A stretch of 64,000 nucleotides of DNA, from the NCBI RefSeq assembly GCF_020131355.1, contig NZ_JAHLEL010000006.1, positions 124,001 through 188,000 on the forward strand, written 5' to 3'. The DNA is from Pseudonocardia sp. ICBG1293. GTDB lineage: Bacteria; Actinomycetota; Actinomycetes; Mycobacteriales; Pseudonocardiaceae. Made by a program: the position numbers and the translations under genes. This document shows, piece by piece, positions 49,406-59,199 of the stretch (position 1 is its first letter; each line of letters begins with the position of its first letter). The notes below the pieces were generated by a model that was not told the origin of the DNA, did not search any database, and saw only the letters and a list, made by a program, of their open reading frames with translations.

Positions 49406-50365
49406 GTGGCCAAGCCCTTCGCCTCCGCCGCCGACACCGCCGCCAAGGAGCAGACCCTCGAGGTGCTCGCGGACGGTGTCTACGCCCTCACCGCCGAGGG
49501 CGACCCGAACATCGGCGCGATCGAGGGGGAGGACTTCGTCGTCTGCTTCGAGGCCCTCGCCACCCCGGTCGCGGCGCGGAAGTGGCTCGCGATGCTGCGT
49601 GAGCACACCGACAAGCCGGTCCGCCACCTGGTGCTGTCGCATTACCACGCGGTCCGGGTGCTGGGCGCGAGCGCGTTCGACGCGCAGACCGTCGTGGCGC
49701 ACGAGACGACTGCGGCGCTGATCGCCGAGCGGGGGATGGAGGACTGGGCCTCGGAGTTCGCGCGGATGCCGCGCCTGGCCGAGGCCGCCGACTCGGTCCC
49801 GGGCCTGACCTGGCCGACGCTGACCTTCGCCGACCGGCTTACCCTCGACCTCGGGGGCGACCGCGGCGAGCTGGTGCTGCAGTTCCACGGCCGCGGCCAC
49901 ACCGAGGGCGACATCACCGCCTGGCTGCCGCGGCACCGGATCCTGTTCGCGGGCGACCTCGTCGAGGCCCGGGCCGCGCTCTACACCGGTGACGCGTTCC
50001 ACCGGGAGTGGGCCACCGGCACCCTCGACCGGCTCGCCGCCCTGGGTGCCGAGCAGCTGGTCGGCGGGCGCGGAGCGGTCAGTCGCGGCCGCGCCGAGGT
50101 CGACGCCGCGATCGGCCAGACCCGCGCCTTCCTGCAGGTCATGCTGCGTGAGGTCGGGGCGGTGCAGGAGCGCGGGGGCACCCTGAAGGAGGCGTTCGAG
50201 GCCACCCACGCCGCACTCGTCGACGACTACGGGCACTGGCCGATCTTCGAGCACTGCCTGCCGTTCGACGTCTCCCGGCTGTGGGACGAGCTGTCCGGGG
50301 TGGAGCGTCCGGTGATCTGGACGGCGGAACGCGACCAGGAGGTCTGGGCCCGGCTGCAGGGCTGA
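49406..50365 (+). CDS. MBL-fold protein with altered metal motif
   Basis: 319 residues from GTG 49406 with GAGAGGA upstream. The metallo-beta-lactamase fold is recognisable: LADGVYALTAEGDPNIGAIE, LVLSHYHAVRVLG, FHGRGHTEGDITAWLPRHRI and FAGDLVEARAAL. In the first motif HxHxDH is replaced by HYHAVR, losing the Asp and final His, so only one metal site could form normally. The other His (GRGHTEGD) and Asp (FAGDLV) are kept. It precedes an aromatic hydroxylase and homogentisate dioxygenase and is probably co-transcribed. Confidence 0.8.
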   Translation: MAKPFASAADTAAKEQTLEVLADGVYALTAEGDPNIGAIEGEDFVVCFEALATPVAARKWLAMLREHTDKPVRHLVLSHYHAVRVLGASAFDAQTVVAHETTAALIAERGMEDWASEFARMPRLAEAADSVPGLTWPTLTFADRLTLDLGGDRGELVLQFHGRGHTEGDITAWLPRHRILFAGDLVEARAALYTGDAFHREWATGTLDRLAALGAEQLVGGRGAVSRGRAEVDAAIGQTRAFLQVMLREVGAVQERGGTLKEAFEATHAALVDDYGHWPIFEHCLPFDVSRLWDELSGVERPVIWTAERDQEVWARLQG

Positions 50366-50388
50366 GGCGCGACGGGGAGGGGGAGGGC

Positions 50389-52146
50389 ATGTCGACGTCC
50401 GCCGCTCCGCGCTGGCCGCTCCCGCCGGTCCTGGTGATCGGCGCCGGGCCGGTCGGGCAGACGACCGCGCTGCTGCTGGCCCGCCACGGCGTCCCGACCG
50501 TGGTGCTGGACCGTCGCCCGGAACGCGACCGGGCCGGATCCCGGGCGCTCTGTCAGCAGCGCGACGTCCTCGACGTGTGGGAGTCGGTGGGCGCCGGCCG
50601 GCGGATCGCCGACGAGGGGGTCACCTGGACCACCGCCCGCACCTTCCACCGTGACGCCGAGCTGTTCGCCCACACCTTCGCCGAGCCGGGTCGGCCCACC
50701 TTCCCCCCGTTCGTCAACCTCTCCCAGGCCCGCACCGAGCAGATCCTCGACGAGCGGATCGCCGACGAGCCCCTGGTGGACCTGCGCTGGGGACACGACG
50801 TCGTCGGCGTCGAGCGGGCCGCCGACGGCGTCACGGTCACCGTCGACGGCGGCGAGCGGGTCGCCGGCAGCTTCGCCGTCGTGTGCACCGGGGCCCGCAG
50901 CGACGCGCTGCGTGCCCTGCTCGGGGTCACCTTCGAGGGCACCAGCTTCGACGACCGCTTCCTGATCTGCGACGTCCGCGCCGACCTCCCGGGGTGGGTG
51001 GCCGAGCGCCGCTTCCACTTCGACCCGCCGGGGAACCCGGGCCGCCAGGTGCTCGTCCACCCCTGCCCGGACTCGACGTTCCGGATCGACTGGCAGGTGC
51101 CGGCCGACCACGATCTCGCCGCCGAGACGGCCTCGGGCGCGCTGGACGCCCGCATCCGCGGGGTGATCGGCGACGTCGACCACGAGGTGGTCTGGTCGTC
51201 GGTCTACCGGTTCCACTCACGGGTGGCGGACCGCATGCGGTGCGGCCGGGTCCTGCTCGCGGGCGACGCCGCCCACCTGGTGTCCCCGTTCGGGGCCCGT
51301 GGCCTGAACTCCGGCGTGGCCGACGCCGAGAACGCCGCCTGGAAGATCACCTGGGTCGGTCACGGCTGGGCACCGGAGGAGCTGCTGGAGAGCTACCACG
51401 CCGAACGGCACGCCGCCGCCATGGAGAACATCGCCGTCACCACGGCGACCATGGAGTTCCTGGTCCCGCGCGACGCGGAGCAGGAGCGTGCCCGCGCCGA
51501 GGTCCTCGCCGCCGCGGCGACCGACCCGGCCGCCCGGGCCCGGGTCGACTCCGGCCGGCTGTCCGAGCCGTTCTGGTACGTCGACTCCGCCCTGACCACC
51601 GCCGACCCCCGCCGTCGGTTCGCCGGGCGGCCCGCCCGGGGCGAGGTCCCGCCCGCGGGCCCCGGCGTGCTCGTCCCGGACGCCCCGGTGCGCACCCCGG
51701 CCGGTCCGGGGCGCCTGCGCGCACTCGCTCGCGACGGGTTCCTGCTGCTCACCGGCCCGCAGGCCGATGCGGGAGCCGTCGCCGCCGCCGCGGCCGGGGC
51801 GCCCGGCCCGGTCCGTGTGCTCGCCCTCGCCGAGCTCGACGGCCGCGCCGGCGCGGGCTCCGGCCGCAGAGCCGGATCCGGAGCCGGGGATCGAGCCGGA
51901 GCCGGGGACGGAGCCGGAGCCGGAGCCGGGGACGGAGCAGGGCCGACGGTGACGGCGGCGCTGGCCGCCCGGCCCGACGAGGTGTGGCTGCTCCGCCCGG
52001 ACGCCCACGTCGCCGCGGTGCTCGCCGCCCCGGGCCACGACGACGTCGTGGCCGCACTCGCCCGCGCGACCGCGCGCACCACCACGACCACCCCACCGAC
52101 ACGACCGGAGGAAGGCCAGGATGGCGTACTACAGGCGAGCCGGTGA
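50389..52146 (+). CDS. FAD-dependent aromatic hydroxylase (MhpA-like)
   Basis: 585 residues from ATG 50389 (GGGGAGGG upstream). N-terminal VLVIGAGPVGQTTALLLARH, GSRALCQQRDVLDVWE, and the GD motif LLAGDAAHLVSPFGARGLNS followed by GVADAENAAWKITW place it with 3-(3-hydroxyphenyl)propionate/resorcinol-type hydroxylases. The DG motif is changed to CTGARSD. The C-terminal thioredoxin-like domain is interrupted by a Gly/Ala/Asp/Arg low-complexity repeat (DNA 51843-51950). Coupled to hmgA by a 26-bp overlap, it may make homogentisate from a hydroxyphenylacetate (inference). Confidence 0.85.
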   Translation: MSTSAAPRWPLPPVLVIGAGPVGQTTALLLARHGVPTVVLDRRPERDRAGSRALCQQRDVLDVWESVGAGRRIADEGVTWTTARTFHRDAELFAHTFAEPGRPTFPPFVNLSQARTEQILDERIADEPLVDLRWGHDVVGVERAADGVTVTVDGGERVAGSFAVVCTGARSDALRALLGVTFEGTSFDDRFLICDVRADLPGWVAERRFHFDPPGNPGRQVLVHPCPDSTFRIDWQVPADHDLAAETASGALDARIRGVIGDVDHEVVWSSVYRFHSRVADRMRCGRVLLAGDAAHLVSPFGARGLNSGVADAENAAWKITWVGHGWAPEELLESYHAERHAAAMENIAVTTATMEFLVPRDAEQERARAEVLAAAATDPAARARVDSGRLSEPFWYVDSALTTADPRRRFAGRPARGEVPPAGPGVLVPDAPVRTPAGPGRLRALARDGFLLLTGPQADAGAVAAAAAGAPGPVRVLALAELDGRAGAGSGRRAGSGAGDRAGAGDGAGAGAGDGAGPTVTAALAARPDEVWLLRPDAHVAAVLAAPGHDDVVAALARATARTTTTTPPTRPEEGQDGVLQASR

Positions 52147-53320
52147 CGTCCCGCCGAAGCGGCACACCCAGCACCGTCGTCCCGACGGGACGCTCTACCA
52201 CGAGGAGCTGATGGGGGAGGAGGGCTTCTCCTCGGACTCCTCGCTGCTCTACCACCGCGAGATCCCGTCGGCGATCGTCGACGCGACCCCGTGGGAGTTG
52301 CCCGACCAGGGACTGCACGAGAACCGTCCGCTGGTTCCCCGGCACCTCAAGCTGCACACTCTCGGCGCCGAGGACTGGAAGCGGGTCGACCCGGTGACCG
52401 GGCGCCGGCTCGTCCTCGGCAACGCCGACGTGCGGATCTCCTACGTCGTCGCCGGTGAGTCGAGCCCGCTCTACCGCAACGCCGTCGGCGACGAGGTCGT
52501 CTACGTCGAGTCCGGCACCGCAACGGTCGAAACGGTGTTCGGGGCGCTCGACGCCCGACAGGGCGACTACGTCGTCCTCCCGCGGGCGACGACCCACCGC
52601 TGGGTGCCGACCGGGTCGGAGCCGCTGCGGGCGTACGCGATCGAGGCGTCGTCGCACGTCGCGCCACCGAAGCGCTACCTGTCGCGCTACGGGCAGCTGC
52701 TCGAGCACGCCCCGTACTGCGAGCGCGACCTGCACGGACCCACCGAGCCGCTGCTGGTCGAGCAGGTTGACGTCGAGGTGCTGGTCAAGCACCGCGGCGG
52801 GCCGGACGGGATCACCGGCACCCGCTACGTGGTCCCCACCCACCCCTTCGACGTCGTCGGCTGGGACGGGTGCCTGTACCCGTACACGTTCAACGTCGCG
52901 GACTTCGAGCCGATCACCGGCCGGGTGCACCAGCCGCCGCCGGTGCACCAGGTCTTCGAGGGCTCCGGCTTCGTGATCTGCAACTTCGTGCCGCGCAAGG
53001 TCGACTACCACCCGCTGGCGGTGCCGGTGCCCTACTACCACGCCAATGTGGACTCCGACGAGGTGATGTTCTACTGCGGCGGCGACTACGAGGCCCGCAA
53101 GGGCTCCGGGATCGGGCAGGGCTCGATCAGCCTGCACCCCGGTGGACACAGCCACGGCCCGCAGCCCGGTGCGGTCGAGCGCGCGCTGGGTGCGGAGTCC
53201 TTCGACGAGCTCGCCGTCATGGTCGACACGTTCCGCCCGCTGGGGCTCGGTGAGGGCGGTCTGGCGAGCGAGGACCCGTCGTACGCGTGGAGTTGGGCGG
53301 GACGCGGCCCGAGCCGGTGA
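52121..53320 (+). CDS. hmgA: Homogentisate 1,2-dioxygenase
   Basis: 399 residues from ATG 52121, with GGAGGAAGG upstream inside the previous gene. Recognisable blocks are MAYYRRAGDVPPKRHTQHR, GDYVVLPRATTHRWVP, DVVGWDGCLYPYTFNVADFE, HQVFEGSGFVICNFVPRK and HPGGHSHGPQPGAVE. Iron ligands are expected in PYYHANVDSDEVMFYCGG (His, Glu) and the following His cluster. The enzyme cleaves homogentisate to maleylacetoacetate in tyrosine and phenylacetate breakdown. Isomerase and fumarylacetoacetase genes are not in the window. Confidence 0.93.
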   Translation: MAYYRRAGDVPPKRHTQHRRPDGTLYHEELMGEEGFSSDSSLLYHREIPSAIVDATPWELPDQGLHENRPLVPRHLKLHTLGAEDWKRVDPVTGRRLVLGNADVRISYVVAGESSPLYRNAVGDEVVYVESGTATVETVFGALDARQGDYVVLPRATTHRWVPTGSEPLRAYAIEASSHVAPPKRYLSRYGQLLEHAPYCERDLHGPTEPLLVEQVDVEVLVKHRGGPDGITGTRYVVPTHPFDVVGWDGCLYPYTFNVADFEPITGRVHQPPPVHQVFEGSGFVICNFVPRKVDYHPLAVPVPYYHANVDSDEVMFYCGGDYEARKGSGIGQGSISLHPGGHSHGPQPGAVERALGAESFDELAVMVDTFRPLGLGEGGLASEDPSYAWSWAGRGPSR

Positions 53321-53332
53321 CGGGCCGCCCGC

Positions 53333-54299
53333 TCACCGGTGGGGGACGAGCCGCGGCACCAGCCGTACCAGGACGACCAGGGCGACGAGCTCGACCAGGG
53401 TCTGGGTGACGACCGCGAGCGGGGCGAGGGCGAGCGTGCCGGGCAGCGCGAGGGCGAGTGGCAGCACGACCAGCGAGTTGCGGGTCGTCACCGAGAACAC
53501 CACCGCCCGGGCCGCCGGGACGTCCAGGCGCGTCACCCGGGCGGCGAGCAGCCCGACCACGACCGCCGCGACGACGAACGCCCCGTAGAGCGGGACCAGC
53601 CGCACCAGGGTGAGGGCCTGCTCCCCGACGGCGGCGATCTGCGACCCGACGACCGCGGCCAGGGTGGCCGCCATCAACGGCACCATCGCCCCGGCGAGGG
53701 CCTGTTCGACGCGGGCGCCCGCACCGTCGGGACGACGCCGCCGCCGGTACTGGACCAGGGCGGCGGCGGCCAGCGGAACCAGGACCAGCACCACGAACGC
53801 GTGCACGAACGGCCCGGCCCGCACCACGGCGAGGACCTCCGGCCCGGCGGCGAGCCACAGGTACCCGGGGAGCATGAGCAGCTGCGCGACCATCAGCAGC
53901 GGTGTCGCGGCGAGCAGCTGCGCGCGGGCACCGCCGGCGAGCCCGGTGAACACGACGACGTAGTCGATGCACGGGGTCAGCAGCACCAGCAGGACACCCA
54001 CGAGCAGGCCGCGGTCGTCGGCGACCCACCGTGACAGCCCGATCGCGATCGGCGGGACCACGACGACGTTGGTCACCAGCAGGGTGAGCAGGAACCGGGC
54101 GCCGGTCAGCGCGCGCGACGTCGACGAGGGGGACCGCGAGGAACGTCGCGAACAGCAGCAGGGCCAGCAGCGGGGTGACCGACGCGGCGAGCGCGGGGGC
54201 GACCCGGGGGGCGCCGAGACCGAGGAGCGCCCCGGCCAGGATCGCGGCGAGGTACAGGGGGACCTGGTGGCGGTCCCACCAGGCGACGACCCGGCTCAT
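53333..54299 (-). pseudogene. Arsenite/bile-acid:sodium symporter family transporter, frameshifted
   Basis: The reading starts at ATG 54299 (VAWWDRHQVPLYLAAILAGA, FATFLAVPLVDVARA) and then breaks in a GCGCGCGC run near 54115. The next frame continues LTGARFLLTLLVTNVVVVPP, LLTPCIDYVVVFTGLAGGAR and VFSVTTRNSLVVLPLALALP to 53333. Together they give about 320 residues and ten helices of the arsenical-resistance/SBF-like family. One base appears to be missing in the alternating GC run, so either a true mutation or a sequencing error. Its start overlaps the stop of the protease-like gene. Confidence 0.8.
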
Positions 54300-55137
54300 C
54301 CGGTCCCGCCGGCCGACCGGTACGCCGACCGGGCGGCCGGGCCGAGGTCGGCGCCGTAGGAGACGTCGGGGGATGCTGGTAGCCCCCGGTGACGGTCAGG
54401 ATCTCCGAGTCGTCCGGGCCGGTCAGCCACGGGCCACCGCTGGCGCCCTGGTCGAGGCCGGGACGCTCCAGCTCCCACTGGCCGTCCCCGAGCGTCCCGG
54501 CGGTACCGGAGACGGTCGTCGCGGCGGAGTCGTCGTCGTTGTAGCCGACCGCGGTCACCGGGGTGTCGTCGCCGTCGTCGGAGGAGGTGAACGCCAGCCG
54601 GTAGGCGCCGGTGAGCTGCTCGATCGGCGGTGCACCGGCCCGGGACACGGTCAGGAACGCGACGTCGGAGCCGGGGTCGCCGCTCTGCAGCCAGCCCGGT
54701 GGGACCGCGGCCGCGGTGACGGTCCAGTAGCCGAACGGCGCGGTGTCGTCGTCGTAGCCGGGTGCGAAGCTCATGCCCGTCCGGGCGGGGGTGCCGTCCC
54801 CGTCGGCGACGCAGCGCGCGGCGGTCACGACCAGGTCGCCGCCGGCGGACCCGACCACAGAGCCGGAGCAGAAGTGGTCGCCCGGGTCCCCGGCCGGACC
54901 GTCGAACAGGGCGCCGGTCGCCCGCCGCGGGACGGGGGCACCGTCGTCGGTGGCGACCGTCCCCGGGGGGAGCGCGGGGACGACGGTGGCCGGGACCGCG
55001 GCGGCGCCGGTGGCGGCGGTCGTCCCCGCCGGGGAGGGCACCGCGACCGCGACGGCCGCGGCCGTCGCCAGCGACGCGGCCAGCAGGGCGATCATGGTCC
55101 ACCGCGGGCCGTACCCGGTCCGGGGGTCGGTCCCCAC
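54297..55137 (-). pseudogene. Secreted trypsin-like (S1) protein, frameshifted and lacking the catalytic His
   Basis: From GTG 55137: membrane or signal segment MIALLAASLATAAAVAVAV, then a chymotrypsin-fold domain with HFCSGSVVGSAGGDLVVTAA, RCVADG, SDVAFLTV (Asp) and DQGASGGPWL (Ser in GxSGGP). The catalytic His of TAAHC is Arg (TAARCV). In a CCCCC run near 54368 the frame shifts, and the expected end DVSYGADLGPAARSAYRSAG continues in the next frame to the stop at 54297. It looks like a pseudoprotease, further damaged or mis-sequenced at its end. Confidence 0.75.
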
Positions 55138-55475
55138 GTCCACCTCCCGGGCTCGCCTCCGCCGACCGGGTCGACGGTAGGGGGCGCTCCTGTGCCCGGC
55201 CGGTCCGGCCGCTGTGGACCCGCTGTGGATCCCGGTCGAGGGTCCGACGCCGGGCCCGCACCCGGGCCCGGCGTGCTCGGCCCTCCCCGCCGCCGCACGT
55301 TCCCGCAGGCCGGCGGGGGGTGCCCCGACCGGACGGCCCGGCGATGCTCCGGGTGGCTCATCAGACCTGATGACAGGGTGTAGCGACCGTGACCGCCACC
55401 GCGACACACGGGCCGTCGGGCGCACAGGGGCCCGGCGCGGACGGCCCGGGGACGGGCGGAGCGGTGGAGGCAGTC

Positions 55476-56915
55476 ATGGGACGTCGGCTCGGGGAGCGCG
55501 GAGCACGGGTGGGCGGGCGACGCCTGGCTTCGGCCGCGCTGGTGGCGGCGGTCGGGTTCGTCCCGCTCGCCACCGGCACCGCCGCCGCCGCGGACGGCGT
55601 CCGGGTCGGCCGGGACCAGATCCCGGTCTGTGTGGCGACGGCGAGCCCGACCGGGTACTGCGCGGCCGTCCGCGACGCCGGCACCGCCACCGTCGTCGAC
55701 GACGAGCGGGCCCGCACCGGGCGTGGCTACCTGCGCCTGGACACCCCCGGTGGCAACGACAAGGTCACCGTGTACGCCCAGGCCTTCGCCGGGCGCAAGC
55801 TCTCGGACATCACCGACCTCGAGTACTCGACCCTCGTCGAGCAGGGCAACGGCACCCGGCAGGTGCCCGCCCTGAACATCCCGGTCAACCCGAACAAGGC
55901 CGGATCCACCTTCACCACGCTGGTGTTCGAGCCCGTCTACACCGCCACCACGCCGCGGCAGGACGGGACCTGGCAGACCTGGCCGGCGTCGAGCACCGGC
56001 GGCGGCTGGTGGGCCAGCGGCACGGACCCGGTCACCGGTGTCTCCAACAAGTACGGCTTCGACAGCTACACCGCCGACTTCGCCGCGGTGAAGGCCGCGC
56101 TGCCCGACGCCGTCGTCGTCGGTGGGATCGCGGTCAACCAGGGCAGCGGCAACCCGGGTCTGCGCTCGGGCGTCGACGACCTGCGCATCGACGGCACCAC
56201 GATCGACTTCGACAACCCGGTCCTCCCGACCGCGCTCGCCGCGACCGGCGGCGACGGGCAGAGCACCCCGGTCCGCACCGCCTTCGCCCGGCCGCTGTCG
56301 GTCGCCCTCACCGGAGCGGGCGCCGCCCCGGTGGCGGGCCAGGTGGTCACCTTCACCGTGGGCAACGGCAGCGCCGCCTTCCCCGGCGGGGCGACCGCCA
56401 CCGCCACCACCGGCGCCGACGGCGTCGCCACCAGCCCGGCGCTGTCCGCCGGCGACACCGCGGGCCCGGTGACGGTGACCGCCACCGCCGGCGCGCTGAG
56501 CACCACCTTCGCCCTCACGGTCACCCCCGCACCGGTCGTCGCGCGCGAGGCCGACCTGTCGGTCGCGCTCGGCGTGCCGGGCACGCTGAAGGCGGGCACC
56601 ACCGCCCCCGTCACCGTGACCCTCCGCAACGCCGGCCCGGCCGCGGCGACCCGGGTCACCGGGGCCGTCACCCTTCCGCAGGGCCTCCGGGCCACCTCCG
56701 CCCCGGGCGGGATCGTCGGGGGCAAGGGCCGCTCGGTCGCCTACCTGGTCCCGGGCATCGCCGCGGGCACCGCGTCGACCTTCACGATCACCGTGACCGC
56801 GGACCGCACGGTGACCGGGCCGCGGACCCTCGAGGGAGCCGTCGCCCCCTCCTCGGTCCGTGACCCGAAGCTCGCGAACAACGCGACCCGGGTGACCACG
56901 ACGGTCGTGCGCTGA
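55476..56915 (+). CDS. Secreted Ig-like/DUF11-type surface protein
   Basis: 479 residues from ATG 55476 with GTGGAGG upstream. A signal peptide (RRLASAALVAAVGFVPLATG, cleavage near AAA) is followed by a beta-rich domain of unknown type (VRVGRDQIPVCVATASPTGY, LDTPGGNDKVTVYAQAFAGR), a bacterial Ig-like domain (APVAGQVVTFTVGNGSAAFP, TTGADGVATSPALSAGDTAG) and a DUF11/CARDB-like domain (ADLSVALGVPGTLKAGTTAP, TVTLRNAGPAAATRVTG). There is no LPXTG or C-terminal membrane helix, so it is probably released or held non-covalently. Confidence 0.78.
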   Translation: MGRRLGERGARVGGRRLASAALVAAVGFVPLATGTAAAADGVRVGRDQIPVCVATASPTGYCAAVRDAGTATVVDDERARTGRGYLRLDTPGGNDKVTVYAQAFAGRKLSDITDLEYSTLVEQGNGTRQVPALNIPVNPNKAGSTFTTLVFEPVYTATTPRQDGTWQTWPASSTGGGWWASGTDPVTGVSNKYGFDSYTADFAAVKAALPDAVVVGGIAVNQGSGNPGLRSGVDDLRIDGTTIDFDNPVLPTALAATGGDGQSTPVRTAFARPLSVALTGAGAAPVAGQVVTFTVGNGSAAFPGGATATATTGADGVATSPALSAGDTAGPVTVTATAGALSTTFALTVTPAPVVAREADLSVALGVPGTLKAGTTAPVTVTLRNAGPAAATRVTGAVTLPQGLRATSAPGGIVGGKGRSVAYLVPGIAAGTASTFTITVTADRTVTGPRTLEGAVAPSSVRDPKLANNATRVTTTVVR

Positions 56916-57206
56916 CCCCGGGGCCCGGCGGGCGGACGGCCACGAGATGCCGGCCGGCAGCCCGTCGGGACCCGGTGGTCGCGCAGCTCCCCGCCGGGCC
57001 GGTCGGAACCGGATCGTCCAGGGCGCCTCGCCCCGGTGGACCGGCCCCGTCGGTGCCGCCGGGCTCGTGGCGACGCCCTGACCACACTCGCCCCTGCACC
57101 TGCTGCCGCCGTCGCCGCACCCGGCGCACCGACGAGCCAGGACGTCACGGCCACCGGGTGACGCACGCCGATGCGCCGCCGAGCCGGTGAGCGGTTCTGA
57201 GTGGTA
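56916..57206. other. Intergenic gap, nothing recognised
   Basis: 291 bp of very GC-rich DNA between convergent genes. Open frames are composition-driven. I see no clear hairpin or gene. Confidence 0.45.
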
Positions 57207-58124
57207 TCAGGGCTGCATGCCGGTCAGCTCCGCGCTGAGCTGCCAGAGGGCCTCGCAGCGTTCGGGGGAGAGCGTGTGGTCGGGGGTGGCGACCTCCTTA
57301 CGGTCCACGAAGAAGCGTCCGTTCACTCCGTGCAGGCCGGGATCGGTCGCCACCCAGACGGGGTTCCCCGCCCCCTGGTCGGGCGTCTTCCTGAGGGGGT
57401 TGAGCCGCACCATCGTGGTCAGCGCCCTCTCCAGTCCGTGTGCGCCGCGGGAGAGGCCCGTGTGGGCGATGACCCCGGGATGGGCTCCGTTGACGGTGAT
57501 GCCGCCGCCCGTCAGCCGGCGCGCCAGGCTGTGGACGAACATCGTGTTCATGTTCTTGGAACGTGCGTAGGCGGCGAAACGGCGCATGCTGGGGACACGG
57601 CTGAGCGCACGGGCGTTCTGCGCGTGGAGGTCGTCGAGGTCGACCGGGAAGCGCTCCAGCACGGCGGGATCGGCGCCGACGACCACGAACCGGGCGCGTG
57701 CGTCCCGGAGCGACCCGGACTCGGCGAGAGTGCGCATCAGCACGGAGGGCGCCAGGTGGTTGGTGGCCAGGGTGAGCTGGATGCCCTCGTCGGTGTGCGC
57801 GCGGACGTCGGCGGTGACCGCGGCGTTGTTGATCACCACGTCGGGAGATGTGGTCTCGGCGAGCCGGTCGGCCAGTGCGCGCACGTCCCGGACCAGGGAC
57901 AGGTCGGCGCTCTCCGGACGGAGGTCCGCGCCGGGGACGGCCGCACGTATCCGGTCGGCGGCCCGGCGCACGGTCGTGTCGCTGCGGCCGACCATGACCA
58001 CACTCGTTCCCCGGGCGGCGAGCCGACGGACGACGGCCTCCCCGATACCGCGGGTGCAACCGGTGACGATCGCCTGCCTGACCTCGGGGACCGGTGATCC
58101 GGATTTCTCGGACGGATCGGACAT
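57207..58124 (-). CDS. SDR family oxidoreductase
   Basis: 305 residues from ATG 58124. Cofactor motif AIVTGCTRGIGEAVVRRLAA, NNAAVT, and catalytic YARSKNMNTMF with Tyr and Lys. The ending (HTLSPERCEALWQLSAELTG) is typical of retinol-dehydrogenase-like bacterial SDRs. It lies 72 bp downstream of a second SDR on the same strand, with a divergent TetR gene beyond, so the three form one regulated unit. Confidence 0.87.
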   Translation of the reverse strand: MSDPSEKSGSPVPEVRQAIVTGCTRGIGEAVVRRLAARGTSVVMVGRSDTTVRRAADRIRAAVPGADLRPESADLSLVRDVRALADRLAETTSPDVVINNAAVTADVRAHTDEGIQLTLATNHLAPSVLMRTLAESGSLRDARARFVVVGADPAVLERFPVDLDDLHAQNARALSRVPSMRRFAAYARSKNMNTMFVHSLARRLTGGGITVNGAHPGVIAHTGLSRGAHGLERALTTMVRLNPLRKTPDQGAGNPVWVATDPGLHGVNGRFFVDRKEVATPDHTLSPERCEALWQLSAELTGMQP

Positions 58125-58196
58125 GGGCCTCGCCTCGTTCGTCGGATGGGGGTGTCCGCGGGAGCAGGGGCCCTCCGCGCGGGCGGGGCTGCCGGT

Positions 58197-59099
58197 TCAT
58201 CGAGCGGGAAACGTCACCCCGGTCAGTTCCTCGGAGGCGGCCCACAGGCGCTGCTGGGTGGCCCGGTGATGGGAGGCGGGGCTGGAGGAGACCGGCTTCG
58301 GGTGGCCCCGGAGCTCACCCCGGCTGCCGGGACCGTAGTACTGCCCGCCGGTGGCTGTGGGATCGGTGGCGGCGCGAAGGGTGGGCAGGGCCCCCATCTC
58401 GGCCCTCTGGGTGAGCAGCGGTGCGAGGAAGGTGAGGGGCAGGCGGAGCGCGGTCGGTGTGTTCCGGGCGAGTTCGGTGTGGGACACGCCGGGATGGGCG
58501 GCCAGCGCGACCGTGGAGCCGTGTGGGGCCAGCCGACGCTGCAGTTCGTAGGTGAACATCAGGTTGGCGAGTTTCGACTGCCCGTAGGCGGCGACGCGGC
58601 TGTAGGAGCGCTCCGACTGCAGATCGTCGACGTGGATGGCGGCCCGGATGCGGTGACCGGTGCTGCTGACCGTCACGACGCGGGAACCGGGTACGGGCAG
58701 CAGTCGGTCCAGCAGGAGGCCGGTCAGGGCGAAGTGGCCGAGATGGTTGGTGCCGAACTGCAGCTCGAAGCCGTCGTGGGTGGTCCGCCGTGGGGTGTAC
58801 ATCACGCCGGCGTTGTTGATTAGAAGGTCGATGCGCGGGTGGGCGGTGCGCAGGTCGGCCGCGGCGGACCGGATCGAGTCCAGGGAGGCCAGGTCGAGGG
58901 CCTGGACGGTGGCGTCGCCGGTGATGCGGGCGGCCGCCTGCTTGCCCTACTCGACATCGCGGACGGCCAGGACCACCGTCGCGCCGCGTTCGGCGAGCAT
59001 CCGGGCGGTCTCGAAGCCCAGACCGGTGTTGGCGCCGGTCACGATCGCCACCCGGCCGTGCTGACCGGGGATGTGGTGCTCGGTCCAGTTGTTGGTCAT
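58197..59099 (-). pseudogene. SDR interrupted by a nonsense codon
   Basis: From ATG 59099 the frame reads [20 protein letters not shown] and [10 protein letters not shown], then TAG at 58947-58949. The same frame continues [51 protein letters not shown] and [20 protein letters not shown] to 58197. Most relatives have Lys at the stop position (AAG to TAG), so a single substitution inactivates it. Residual translation from the internal ATG at 58805 would lack the cofactor domain. Confidence 0.88.
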
Positions 59100-59118
59100 G
59101 GCCCACTTCCTAAGGAAT

Positions 59119-59181
59119 CGGCGGTCTGTTAATGGCAACCGTAAGAGACCGGCGGTCTTCAGTCAAGAGACCGATGGTCTC
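59119..59181. promoter_or_regulatory. Repeated TetR operators AGACCGRYGGTCT
   Basis: Two palindromic 13-mers, AGACCGGCGGTCT (59146-59158) and AGACCGATGGTCT (59168-59180, extended to GAGACC-GAT-GGTCTC), are 22 bp apart. A half site CGGCGGTCT occurs at 59119-59127. They lie between the SDR pseudogene and the TetR gene. Confidence 0.75.
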
Positions 59182-59199
59182 CACGGTAGGCTTGGGGGC

